Of a stretch of 22,591 nucleotides of DNA, positions 15,390 through 22,591 are shown piece by piece. Source of the stretch: GCA-2686265 sp036010965 (lineage in GTDB: Bacteria; Planctomycetota; UBA1135; GCA-002686595). The translations under genes were made by a program, and so were the position numbers. Each line of letters opens with the position of its first letter. Within the stretch, counting starts at the first letter, position 1. The notes under the pieces are model-generated. The model was given only the letters and a program-made list of their open reading frames with translations, did no database searches and had not been told where the DNA came from. The stretch is from the NCBI GenBank assembly GCA_036010965.1, contig DASCMO010000025.1, positions 1-22,591 of the forward strand, read 5' to 3'.

Positions 15390-16759
15390 CGGTCGAGCTC
15401 TCCGCCAATCATGTTGACTGCGCCGAAGGTGGGGACGATGTCGGCGATCATGTCGCCCTTGAGGAGTTTGGAGAGGGCGGACATGATCGCGAAGCAGGGC
15501 GGACGCACCCGCACGCGGTAGGCCTGCCCGCTCCCGTCACTCACCACGTAGAAGCCGAGCTCGCCGTTGGCGCCCTCGACAGGGAAGTACACCTCGCCCT
15601 GGGGCGGCCGCAGGCCGTGGCCCATCATGACGAGCTTGAACTGGCGCATGAGCCCCTCGATGTTCCCGTAGGCGTCCTCCTTCGGGGGCAGGGTGACGCG
15701 CTTCTCGTCCGTGGAGATGGACGCCTTGTGAGCGCGCCCCGACCCCTCGAGGGTGGGGCCGGCGACGGCGCAGCCGCCGGAGATCGCGGAGATGGCGCCG
15801 ATCTTTCCGAGGTCCACCATCTCCGCCGCGGGGATCGCCCGGCCGGTCTCGGGATCGGCCATGATCGGTCCGGGCGGCAGGTCCGCCAACGCCGTCTCGA
15901 CGATGCGCATCGACTGTTCCATCTCCTCCACGCGGACGAGGAAGCGATCCATGTTGTCCCCGGTCGAGCCCACCGGGACATCGAAGTCGATCCGGTCGTA
16001 GACGGCGTAGGGGCAGTCCTTGCGCACGTCGTAGGTGGCGCCGCTGGCGCGCAGGAAGGGTCCGGTGATGCCGTAGGCGATGGCGTCCTCTTCCGAAAGC
16101 ACGCCCGTTCCCTGCATGCGGTCGGTGAAGATGCGGTTGCGCTCGACCAGACCGCGAGACTCGCTGATCGCCTGGCGCGTCTCGGCGAAGGCCGTTCGGC
16201 AGTGCTCGGCGAAGCCCTCGGGCAGGTCGCTCTTGACCCCGCCGACCCGGCAGTAGGTGACCGTCAAGCGAGCGCCGACCACGCTCTCGATGAGCTCCCA
16301 GAGGAATTCGCGGGCCTTGATCAGGTAGAGGAAGACCGTGAAGGCGCCGAGTTCCATCGCGGTCGCGCCCACGCAGGTCAGGTGGTCGCTGACACGCGAG
16401 ATCTCGGACAAGATGACGCGCACGTAGTGGCAGCGATCGGGGACCGAGATCCCGATCAGCTTCTCCACCGACATGCAGTAGCCCATGTTGTTGATGAGCG
16501 GCGAGACGTAGTTCAGGCGGTCCGTGTAGGGGATGACGCCGTTGTAGTCGACGTTCTCCGCCATCTTCTCGAACCCGCGGTGGAGGTAGCCGATCTCGAC
16601 GTCGACGTCCTGGATCTCCTCGCCCCTCAGCTTGGCGACCAGTCGGACGATCCCGTGCATGGCGGGGTGCGCGGGGCCGATGTTCAACATCATGTCCCGC
16701 GTCTCGAGCCCGGCGCTATCGGGTGCGCTCTCGTGCATCGTTTCGTTCGTCAAGTCCAT
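15386..16759 (-). CDS. nuoD: NADH-quinone oxidoreductase subunit D (49 kDa homologue) with an internal insertion
   Basis: 457 residues against about 400-420 for a usual stand-alone NuoD. It forms the quinone-reducing site with NuoB. The N-terminal loop NIGPAHPAMHG carries H31 and H35, and IPYTDRLNYVSPL carries the quinone-facing tyrosine Y84. ARLTVTYCRVGGV (163-175), VGSTGDNMDRFLVR and the C-terminal EGANGELGFYVVSDGS are typical. The family's short loop between LPPGPIMAD (294-302) and LPPKEDAYGNIE (357-368) is expanded by about 50 residues rich in Gly, Ala and Ser (about 304-353). At 136-140 the sequence is MELGA, where many homologues have an aspartate before the LGA. The ATG at 16759 has GGGAGG (16765-16770) five bases upstream; nuoC ends 14 bases before. 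Confidence 0.96.
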   Translation of the reverse strand: MDLTNETMHESAPDSAGLETRDMMLNIGPAHPAMHGIVRLVAKLRGEEIQDVDVEIGYLHRGFEKMAENVDYNGVIPYTDRLNYVSPLINNMGYCMSVEKLIGISVPDRCHYVRVILSEISRVSDHLTCVGATAMELGAFTVFLYLIKAREFLWELIESVVGARLTVTYCRVGGVKSDLPEGFAEHCRTAFAETRQAISESRGLVERNRIFTDRMQGTGVLSEEDAIAYGITGPFLRASGATYDVRKDCPYAVYDRIDFDVPVGSTGDNMDRFLVRVEEMEQSMRIVETALADLPPGPIMADPETGRAIPAAEMVDLGKIGAISAISGGCAVAGPTLEGSGRAHKASISTDEKRVTLPPKEDAYGNIEGLMRQFKLVMMGHGLRPPQGEVYFPVEGANGELGFYVVSDGSGQAYRVRVRPPCFAIMSALSKLLKGDMIADIVPTFGAVNMIGGELDR

Positions 16760-16764
16760 CCGTT

Positions 16765-16770
16765 CCTCCC
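16765..16770 (-). promoter_or_regulatory. Ribosome binding site of nuoD
   Basis: GGGAGG on the minus strand, five bases before the nuoD ATG, in the 14-base gap after nuoC. It supports this start over a second ATG seven codons downstream. Confidence 0.8.
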
Positions 16771-16773
16771 GGG

Positions 16774-17355
16774 CTAGTTCTTCGGCCCGATCAGGGGCTG
16801 GCGTGCGTTGACGCGATAGTCCTTGCGGAGCGGGTGTCCCTCGAACTCCTCGTACATGAGGATCCGCCGCAGGTCGGGATGGCCGCGGAAGCGGATTCCA
16901 AACATGTCCCAGACCTCCCGCTCGAGCCAGTTGGCACCCGGCCAGAGTTCGCAGAGCGTGTCCACTTCCTCGCCCTCGGCGGCGAGCGGCACGACGAGGC
17001 GCAGGCGGTGCTTGATGGTCGTCGAGAAGAAGTGGTAGACGACCGCGAAGTGGGCCGCGAGGGGCGGTCCAGGCCAGGGGTCATCGTCGGGAATCAGGGA
17101 GGAGGGCCGCGCCGTGATGCCGGAGGAGGAGAAGAAGGCGGGCACGGGGCTCTGGCCGTGAGTGGAATAGTCCACGGCCGTGAGGTCGGCCAGCAGGTTC
17201 ATCAAGAGGCCTTCGTCCTCCTTGATGAAGCGCGCCGTCTGCACGAGGTGCTCGGGGCGCAACACGAGGGTGGCGTCGCCTCGCCAGGAGTGGGAGGACA
17301 CGACCGCCTCGGGCAGGCGTTCCGTCACGGCCGCGATCAGAGCGACGGCATCCAT
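16774..17355 (-). CDS. nuoC: NADH-quinone oxidoreductase subunit C (30 kDa homologue) with an internal insertion
   Basis: 193 residues from the ATG at 17355; the frame extends upstream but only as a shadow of nuoB. The ATG is preceded closely by GGAGAAGGA. NuoC is a structural subunit of the connecting module next to NuoD. The signature region is intact: PGANWLEREVWDMFGIRF (139-156), GHPDLRRILM (158-167) and EGHPLRKDY (172-180). Between LTAVDY (58-63) and FAVVYHF (103-109), where the family usually has a few residues, there is a 35-40 residue Pro/Ser-rich insertion (about 65-101). The gene overlaps the end of nuoB by 19 bases. It is separate from nuoD, unlike the E. coli nuoCD fusion. Confidence 0.94.
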   Translation of the reverse strand: MDAVALIAAVTERLPEAVVSSHSWRGDATLVLRPEHLVQTARFIKEDEGLLMNLLADLTAVDYSTHGQSPVPAFFSSSGITARPSSLIPDDDPWPGPPLAAHFAVVYHFFSTTIKHRLRLVVPLAAEGEEVDTLCELWPGANWLEREVWDMFGIRFRGHPDLRRILMYEEFEGHPLRKDYRVNARQPLIGPKN

Positions 17356-17858
17356 TCCTTCTCCAGTTCGTCGGGGCGCCCCTCGGGGGCGGGGCGATCG
17401 CCGCTCTCGTGTTGCTCGGCGATCTTGTCCTGCAGCTTCATCAAGCCGTCGAGGACCATCTCCGGCCGCGGAGGGCAGCCGGGGATGTAGATGTCCACGG
17501 GCATGACCGTGTCGATCCCCATCACCGTGGCGTAGTTGTCGTAGAAGCCGCCGGTGCAGGTGCAGACGCCGAAGGCGACCACCCACTTGGGCTCCGCCAT
17601 CTGGTCGTAGATCGTCCGCAGGACGGGCGCCATCTTGTGGCTGATCGTGCCAACCACGAACAGCACGTCCGCCTGGCGCGGGGAGAAGCGCGGAAAGCCG
17701 GCACCGAAGCGGTCCACGTCGTAGTGGGAGCACGCCGTGGCCATGTACTCCATTCCGCAGCAGGCCGTCACGAACGGGTACTGGAAGATCGAGTACTTGC
17801 GGGCCCAGCCGAGGGCTTCGTTGAAGCGGCTGGTCAGGAAGGAAGTGTTTTCAGGCAT
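17337..17858 (-). CDS. nuoB: NADH-quinone oxidoreductase subunit B, ligand of terminal cluster N2
   Basis: 173 residues. NuoB holds [4Fe-4S] cluster N2, which reduces quinone at the NuoB/NuoD interface. The ligands are the tandem C33-C34 (TACCGMEYMA), C99 (GVCTCTGGFYDN) and C128 (YIPGCPPRPE). The two cysteines around C99 (C99 and C101) sit where many homologues have G-x-C-A. A charged C-terminal tail (from about 145) extends beyond the core. The ATG at 17858 overlaps the nuoA stop by eight bases (ATGCCTGA), the same junction sequence as between nuoEF and nuoG. Confidence 0.97.
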   Translation of the reverse strand: MPENTSFLTSRFNEALGWARKYSIFQYPFVTACCGMEYMATACSHYDVDRFGAGFPRFSPRQADVLFVVGTISHKMAPVLRTIYDQMAEPKWVVAFGVCTCTGGFYDNYATVMGIDTVMPVDIYIPGCPPRPEMVLDGLMKLQDKIAEQHESGDRPAPEGRPDELEKEWMPSL

Positions 17859-18225
17859 GTGGATCTCGTTGTTTGGCCCATTCTAGCGCCCCGTTTGCCC
17901 AGGCGTAGACGAAGCCGACCATCAGGACCCCCATGAAGACGCAAATCTCGGCGAATCCGAGCATGCCGAGATCGCGGTACACGACCGCCCACGGGTAGAG
18001 GAAGATCACCTCGACATCGAAGAGGATGAACAGGATCGCGGTCAGGTAGAAGCTGACCGCCATCTTCCCCATCGGGAGGGAGAAGGGCTCCTTGCCGCAC
18101 TCGAACGGTGCGAGCTTCTCGGGCGTCGGGTTCTTCTTCCCGAGGACCGAGCTCAGGACCACCATCGCGCCGGTGATTCCCCCGGCCAGGAGGATCCCCG
18201 CGACGATTCCGATGTATTCGTTCAT
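17851..18225 (-). CDS. nuoA: NADH-quinone oxidoreductase subunit A, membrane subunit
   Basis: 124 residues with three membrane helices (about 5-28, 56-80, 88-110). Family marks are the first-loop FECGKEP with its cysteine near residue 43 and FYLTAILFILFDVEVIFLYPW (60-80) with the conserved acidic residues in helix 2. NuoA packs against NuoH near the quinone channel. Its ATG at 18225 lies 16 bases after the nuoN stop, so in this operon the A-B-C-D block follows the antiporter genes instead of leading. The ribosome binding site is weak, suggesting coupling to nuoN translation. Confidence 0.96.
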   Translation of the reverse strand: MNEYIGIVAGILLAGGITGAMVVLSSVLGKKNPTPEKLAPFECGKEPFSLPMGKMAVSFYLTAILFILFDVEVIFLYPWAVVYRDLGMLGFAEICVFMGVLMVGFVYAWANGALEWAKQRDPHA

Positions 18226-18241
18226 GAAGAGGTCCGCTTCA

Positions 18242-19663
18242 TCAGGGTGAGACGATCCACGGATCGAGAGCGCCGGGGAAGACCCCGCCCAGGACGGTGA
18301 CGAGGGCCGCCAGGGCGAGGGCCGCCGAGACGGCGAGCGGGAAGCGTGCCGGTGCGGGCTCGGTCGGCTCCTTCATGTACATCGCCACGGCCACGCGCAT
18401 GTAGACGAAGGCCGCCACCACGCTCGAGAGCACGGCCAGGACCGCGAGCTCCGTCCGGCCGGCGTGCACCGCGCTCTGGATCACCGAGAACTTGGCCGTG
18501 AAACCCGCGGTCAGGGGGATGCCCGTCAACGACAGCAGGAAGAGCAGCATCGCCGCCGCCGCGACGGGGCGCTGAGCCGCCAGGCCGCGGTAACCGTCGA
18601 CCCTCTCGCCCCGCTCGCCGAGGGCGATGACGATCCCGAAGGCTCCCAGGGTCATGAACACGTAGAAGCACGCGTAGGTCATGGTCGCCGCCACTCCCTC
18701 GGCTGTGCCCGAGGCGATCCCCATCAGGGCGAAGCCCGCGTGGGCGATCGAGGAGTAGGCGAGCAGTCGTTTCATGTCGGTCTGGGCCGCCGCGACGACG
18801 CTGCCGAGCACCACCGAGAGCGCCGCCAGCCCGACCAGGATCACCGACCAGGTCTGCGCCTGGGGCCCGTAGGCCGAGAGGACCACCCGCCCCAGGGCCG
18901 CCAGGCCCGCGGCCTTCGAGCCCGCCGCCAGGAAGGCCGCCACGGGCGAGCTCGCACCCTGGTAGGCGTCCGGCGCCCAGGCGTGGAAAGGCACGGCCGC
19001 GACCTTGAACGCCAGGCCGCCTGCCACGAGCGCGATCCCCACGAACAGCAGGGGGCTCGCACTCCCGGAGGAGGCCGCGAGGGCCGCCGAGATACCTGCG
19101 AACTCGGTCGTCCCCGTCAGGCCGTAGGTCAGGCTGATCCCAAAGAGCATCAGCGCCGAGGCGAAGGAGCCCGACAGGAAGTACTTGATGGCGGCCTCGT
19201 TGGCGTGCGGTCGCTCCACACGGATCCCGATCAGCACGTAGGCGCAGATCGTGATCAGTTCCAGGGCCAGGTAGAGCGTCAACAGGTCCAGGGCCGACGC
19301 GGCCAGCATCATCCCGGCCGAGGCTAGCAAGAGGAGTGTGTGGAACTCGGGTCGCGGGATGCCCTCCTCGCTGATCCGCTGCTCCGAGAGCAGGGCCACG
19401 AGCGCGAGGCTGGCGGCGAAGAGCATGCGGAAGAAGCGCGCGTAGCCGTCGGCTGCCAGCATGCCCCCGAACCCGCCCTCGGCAGTCTCGGGCGATATCC
19501 AGCCCGCAGCCCAGAAGGCGGCCGCCCCGGCCAGGAAGGTCAAGATGGTCCCGGCTCGCGAGCTGCGCGTGCGGTGTGCCGTGAGCAGCACCGCCAGGGC
19601 GACGCCGATCAGGATCAGCTCGGGGATCAGGAGCCCCAGGTCGGAGAGGCTGGCGCCGTTCAC
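18242..19663 (-). CDS. nuoN: NADH-quinone oxidoreductase subunit N, antiporter-like proton-pumping subunit
   Basis: 473 residues from the GTG at 19663, which overlaps the nuoM stop as GTGA; the frame upstream is antisense-free NuoM end and lacks a membrane start. About 14 helices. Helix motifs of proton channels are present: LYLALELITICAYVLIG with its glutamate, a lysine in LAFKVAAVPFHAWAPDAYQGA, and a further lysine in TAGFTAKFSV. AQTDMKRLLAYSSIAHAGF is the usual loop-helix signature. The gene follows nuoM and precedes nuoA. All parts look intact. Confidence 0.96.
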   Translation of the reverse strand: MNGASLSDLGLLIPELILIGVALAVLLTAHRTRSSRAGTILTFLAGAAAFWAAGWISPETAEGGFGGMLAADGYARFFRMLFAASLALVALLSEQRISEEGIPRPEFHTLLLLASAGMMLAASALDLLTLYLALELITICAYVLIGIRVERPHANEAAIKYFLSGSFASALMLFGISLTYGLTGTTEFAGISAALAASSGSASPLLFVGIALVAGGLAFKVAAVPFHAWAPDAYQGASSPVAAFLAAGSKAAGLAALGRVVLSAYGPQAQTWSVILVGLAALSVVLGSVVAAAQTDMKRLLAYSSIAHAGFALMGIASGTAEGVAATMTYACFYVFMTLGAFGIVIALGERGERVDGYRGLAAQRPVAAAAMLLFLLSLTGIPLTAGFTAKFSVIQSAVHAGRTELAVLAVLSSVVAAFVYMRVAVAMYMKEPTEPAPARFPLAVSAALALAALVTVLGGVFPGALDPWIVSP

Positions 19664-21120
19664 GGTCCGGCCCCCGAACTCAAGAGCTCCGCCACCGGTG
19701 CACGCAGGTAGGAGAGCACGCACTCGGGATACAGGCCGAGGACGATGGCTCCGACCGCCAGGGGAATCAGGGTCGCCACCTCGCGCGCGCTGAGCTCCAG
19801 TTTCATCCCCTTCAGGCCCGGGTTCAGTTCACCCATCACGACCCGGTAGAAGAGCCAGACGAGGTAGATCGTCCCCAGCACCACGCCCCAGATAGCCAGG
19901 GCGCCGAGCCAGCCGTTGGTCTCGAAGGCGCCGGCGATGATCAGCACCTCGCCCACGAACGAGTTCAAGCCCGGCATGCCGGTCGTCGCGAGGCAGAAGA
20001 GCGCGAGCAGGGTGCAATAGATCGGCGCCACGCGCGCCACGCCGCCGTAGTCGGCGATCTCGCGCGTGTGCGTGCGCTCGTAGATCATCCCGACGCACAG
20101 GAACAGCGCCCCGGAGAGGATGCCGTGATTGATCATCTGCAGGATCCCGCCCTCGACGCCCTTGGTCGTGAGGGTGAAGATCCCCAGGGTGACGAAGCCC
20201 ATGTGGCTCACGCTCGAGTAAGCGATCAGGCGCTTGATGTCCGTCTGAACCAGGGTCACGTAGGCGCCGTAGACGATCGCGATCACCGAGGCGATCAACA
20301 TCGGCCCGGTGAAGAGTTCGACGGCGTCGGGGAGCACCGGGAGGGAGAGGCGCAGGAACCCGTAGCCGCCCATCTTGAGCAGGATGCCCGCCAGGATCAC
20401 GCTACCCGCCGTGGGCGCCTCGGTGTGGGCGTCCGGCAGCCAGGTGTGGACCGGGAACATGGGCACCTTGACTGCGAAGGCCGCCAGGAAGGCGCCGAAC
20501 AGCCAGGCTTGCTGGGTTCCGCTCAACTGCTCGTGTCCGGCTGCCAGGGCCCGGAAGTCGAGCGTCCCGAAGATGTCGAGCAGGGCGATCATGCCGACCA
20601 GCATCAGCACGCTGCCGGCCAGGGTGAACAGCAGGAACTTGACCGATGCGTACACGCGCCCCGGCCCGCCCCAGATCCCGATCAACAGGAAGAGCGGGAC
20701 GACCATCAGTTCCCAGAAGACGAAGAACAGGAACAGGTTCGACGCGGCAAAGAGCCCGATCATCGCCGTCTCGGCCACCAGCAGGGCTGCGAAGAAGCCC
20801 CGCACGCGGGTCTGGATCGCCTTCCAGGAGACGCTGACGCACAGGATCGAGAGCAGGGAGGCGAGCAGGATGAAGGGGACGCTGATCCCGTCCACTCCCA
20901 GGCCGTAGTCCACGCCCCAGGATGGGATCCACTCGTGGCTCTCGGCGAACTGCAGCGCCGTCGAGGTCTTGTCGAAGTCCGTGATGAGCGGGGCCGCCAT
21001 CACGGCCGTCGCGATCGTCGCGCCCAAAGCGATCCAGCGCGCGAGCCGCTCGCTCGGCAGCAACAGGATCGCGAGCGCCCCGACGAGGGGCAGGAAGATC
21101 AGCGTGCTGAGGAGCGGCAT
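19660..21120 (-). CDS. nuoM: NADH-quinone oxidoreductase subunit M, antiporter-like proton-pumping subunit
   Basis: 486 residues from the ATG at 21120, the first start that opens with a membrane helix (MPLLSTLIFLPLVGALA). It begins only two bases after the upstream gene's stop. About 14 helices. FFVFWELMVVPLFLLIGIWGG has the functional glutamate of helix 5, VKFLLFTLAGS the helix-7 lysine, VKVPMFPVHTWLPDAHTEAPT the helix-8 region, and LVQTDIKRLIAYSSVSHMGF the following signature. VYLVW and the C-terminal region are typical for NuoM. One NuoM copy is visible; more could lie beyond the right edge. Confidence 0.96.
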   Translation of the reverse strand: MPLLSTLIFLPLVGALAILLLPSERLARWIALGATIATAVMAAPLITDFDKTSTALQFAESHEWIPSWGVDYGLGVDGISVPFILLASLLSILCVSVSWKAIQTRVRGFFAALLVAETAMIGLFAASNLFLFFVFWELMVVPLFLLIGIWGGPGRVYASVKFLLFTLAGSVLMLVGMIALLDIFGTLDFRALAAGHEQLSGTQQAWLFGAFLAAFAVKVPMFPVHTWLPDAHTEAPTAGSVILAGILLKMGGYGFLRLSLPVLPDAVELFTGPMLIASVIAIVYGAYVTLVQTDIKRLIAYSSVSHMGFVTLGIFTLTTKGVEGGILQMINHGILSGALFLCVGMIYERTHTREIADYGGVARVAPIYCTLLALFCLATTGMPGLNSFVGEVLIIAGAFETNGWLGALAIWGVVLGTIYLVWLFYRVVMGELNPGLKGMKLELSAREVATLIPLAVGAIVLGLYPECVLSYLRAPVAELLSSGAGP

Positions 21121-21122
21121 GA

Positions 21123-22591
21123 TCACAGCGCTCTCAGGGCGAGGAAGATGAGCACGATGACCCCGGCCGCCATCAGGAGTGCCTGGTCCTGGGCGTGGCC
21201 GGTGGAGGTGGTGCGCAGGCGGCGCCCGAAGGTCACCGCCGAGCGCCCGATCCCGACGAACAGCGCGTCGACGAACCCGCTGTCGAGGCGCCGCATGAGC
21301 CCGGCGATCCCCAGAATTGGTTTTTGCAGGAGGTGCTCGTACATGCCGCCGACGATCCCCTCCAGCCACACCAGCGGCCCTCTGACCACGCGCATCAAGA
21401 GCCGCGCGCCCTTGCGGTAGAACCAGTCGGTGTCGAGGCTGATCTTCGGCTCGGGGTCGAGGTGCGAGAGCAGCAGGAAGAACCCGAGCGCCGTGAAGCC
21501 CAGCATCCCGGCCGAGGCCGTGACGTGGCCGAGGCTGTAGGGGTGGTAGTCCGCCGCGAAGGGCAGGAGCTTGTAGAGCACGCCCGGCAGCACGCCGATC
21601 GCCACGCACAGGAAGGCCGCGATGCCCATGGCCACCAGCATGTTGCGCGGCGGCTCCGCGGGCCGCAGGCCGGAGTCCTTGCCGAAGAACATGTAGTAGG
21701 GGAGCTTCAGCCCCGTGTGCAGGAACGTTCCGGCGGAAGCCAGGCTGAGCATCAGGAAGATCGCCATGCGGTGGTCCTCGCCCGCGGCGGAGACCACCAT
21801 CGACTTGCTCACGAAGCCGCTGAAGAGCGGGAAGGCCGAGATCGCGCAGGCGCCCACCATGTACAGGGCGACGGTCTTCGGCATGGTCCGGTAGAGGCCG
21901 CCCATCTCCGTCAGCAACCGCTTGCCGGTCATCTGGATCACGGCCCCGGCGCCCATGAAGAGCAGCGCCTTGTAGAGGATGTGCGCGAAGGCGTGGGCCG
22001 CCGCGCCGTTCAGGGCCAGCTCGGTGCCGATGCCGACACCGCAGACCATGTAGCCGACCTGGCTGATGATGTGGTAGGCGAGCAGGCGTCGCGCGTCGTT
22101 CTCGAGCACCGCGTAGACCACGCCGTAGAGCGCCATGGCCGCTCCCAGCCAGACCAGCAGTTCGGTGCCGGGGAATCCGCGGATCAGCACGTAGACGGCC
22201 GACTTGGTCGTGAAGGCGGTCATGAAGACCGAGCCGGTCACGCTCGCCTGCGGGTAGGCGTCGGGCAGCCAGGCGCCGAAGGGCGGGACCGCGGCGTTGA
22301 TCAGGAACGCCACCAGGATCAGGCCCCAGGCCCAGGAGCCCGCCGAGGCGCCCAGGTCCGCGAAGGCCAGGGACCCGGTATCGGCCCAGTAGAGCAGGAT
22401 CCCCGCCAGCAGGATCAGGCCGCCCACCACGTGCACCAGAAGGTAGCGCGCCCCCGCGGCCAGGGCCGCCTTGTCGCGCCGCAGGAAGATCAGGGCCGCC
22501 GAGGAGACGGCCATCAGCTCCCAGAAGACGTACAGCGACAGGAAGTCTCCGGCGAAGGTGACCCCCAGGGCGCCGCCAGCGTAGACGAGGG
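21123..22591 (-). CDS. MrpD-like antiporter subunit at the NuoL position of the complex I operon (5' truncated)
   Basis: The frame runs off the right edge; 488 residues are visible, with no true start. It is a proton-conducting antiporter protein with FWELMA (glutamate of helix 5), LPDAYPQASVTGSVF, a lysine in AFTTKSAVYVLIRGFPG, VLENDARRLLAYHIISQVGYM, AHILYKALLFMGAGAV and FSGFVSKSMV. These match proteins annotated as Na+/H+ antiporter subunit D (MrpD-like) more closely than classical NuoL, which has WEGVG-type and TPVSALIHAATM-type segments. The C-terminus has KISLDTDWFYRKGARLLM (about 345-362) and two further hydrophobic segments, like the lateral-helix extension region of such proteins. Placed directly before nuoM, it either replaces NuoL or is an extra pump subunit. 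Whether a true nuoL lies upstream cannot be seen. Confidence 0.85.
   Translation of the reverse strand, partial: LVYAGGALGVTFAGDFLSLYVFWELMAVSSAALIFLRRDKAALAAGARYLLVHVVGGLILLAGILLYWADTGSLAFADLGASAGSWAWGLILVAFLINAAVPPFGAWLPDAYPQASVTGSVFMTAFTTKSAVYVLIRGFPGTELLVWLGAAMALYGVVYAVLENDARRLLAYHIISQVGYMVCGVGIGTELALNGAAAHAFAHILYKALLFMGAGAVIQMTGKRLLTEMGGLYRTMPKTVALYMVGACAISAFPLFSGFVSKSMVVSAAGEDHRMAIFLMLSLASAGTFLHTGLKLPYYMFFGKDSGLRPAEPPRNMLVAMGIAAFLCVAIGVLPGVLYKLLPFAADYHPYSLGHVTASAGMLGFTALGFFLLLSHLDPEPKISLDTDWFYRKGARLLMRVVRGPLVWLEGIVGGMYEHLLQKPILGIAGLMRRLDSGFVDALFVGIGRSAVTFGRRLRTTSTGHAQDQALLMAAGVIVLIFLALRAL

Noticed and set aside
14379..15521. Long plus-strand open frame opposite nuoEF and the end of nuoD
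   Set aside because: It is a shadow of highly conserved complex I genes; the predicted protein is rich in Asp, Arg, Gly and His with no domain.
15617..16777. Long plus-strand open frame opposite nuoD
   Set aside because: Antisense shadow of a conserved gene; low-complexity acidic/His-rich translation.
21123..22591. Classical NuoL
   Set aside because: The helix motifs and C-terminal segment fit the MrpD-like group better, though the missing N-terminus keeps this open.
1..22591. CRISPR arrays, insertion sequences, tRNA or rRNA genes
   Set aside because: I found no regularly spaced direct repeats, transposase-like proteins, terminal inverted repeats or RNA-gene signatures on either strand by reading.

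Overview
The window is a compact, GC-rich (roughly two thirds G+C by eye), gene-dense bacterial segment with no RNA genes, insertion sequences or CRISPR arrays that I can see. Several features suggest a Planctomycetota-like host: the Hanks-type kinase with a short basic stretch before one membrane helix and a C-terminal helical-repeat tail, a DUF5690/MFS-like transporter, a PhoPQ-activated pathogenicity-related (PqaA-type) secreted hydrolase, and GTG starts with tightly overlapping genes. This is inference from gene content. A phylogeny of NuoB/NuoD or the kinase would be needed to place the organism.

Layout. (1) 1-1387, plus strand: the 3' end of a nonribosomal-peptide-synthetase-like gene, with the end of an adenylation domain, a carrier domain and a thioesterase. 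(2) 1656-2969, plus: a 12-helix-class transporter, convergent with (3) 2990-4342, minus: a secreted alpha/beta hydrolase of the PqaA family. (4) 4470-6641, minus: a lipoprotein with about twelve propeller-type repeats. (5) 6756-7604, minus: a membrane-anchored HEAT-repeat protein. (6) 7818-8681 and 8678-10066, plus: a polytopic membrane protein translationally coupled to a Ser/Thr protein kinase. (7) 10234-22591, minus: a long respiratory complex I (nuo) operon that enters from the right edge.

The nuo operon is the main content. In transcription order it reads: MrpD-like antiporter subunit (partial) - nuoM - nuoN - nuoA - nuoB - nuoC - nuoD - nuoE/nuoF fusion - nuoG - nuoH - nuoI. This order is rotated relative to the usual A-to-N order: the membrane antiporter genes come first and the operon ends at nuoI. 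NuoJ, NuoK and a classical NuoL are not in the window and would have to lie upstream, beyond the right edge. Most genes overlap or abut, so the operon looks translationally coupled. The peripheral arm keeps its NADH, FMN and iron-sulfur ligands, including the extra NuoG cluster N7, so an active NADH:quinone oxidoreductase is expected.

Points that set this complex apart are the fused NuoE-NuoF, internal insertions in both NuoC and NuoD (neighbouring subunits in the quinone module), an unusually short NuoG, and a distal antiporter subunit of MrpD type rather than typical NuoL type. I did not recognise any wholly unknown multi-gene defence or mobile system. The most novel candidates are this divergent complex I and the small set of surface/signalling genes of unknown role on its left.
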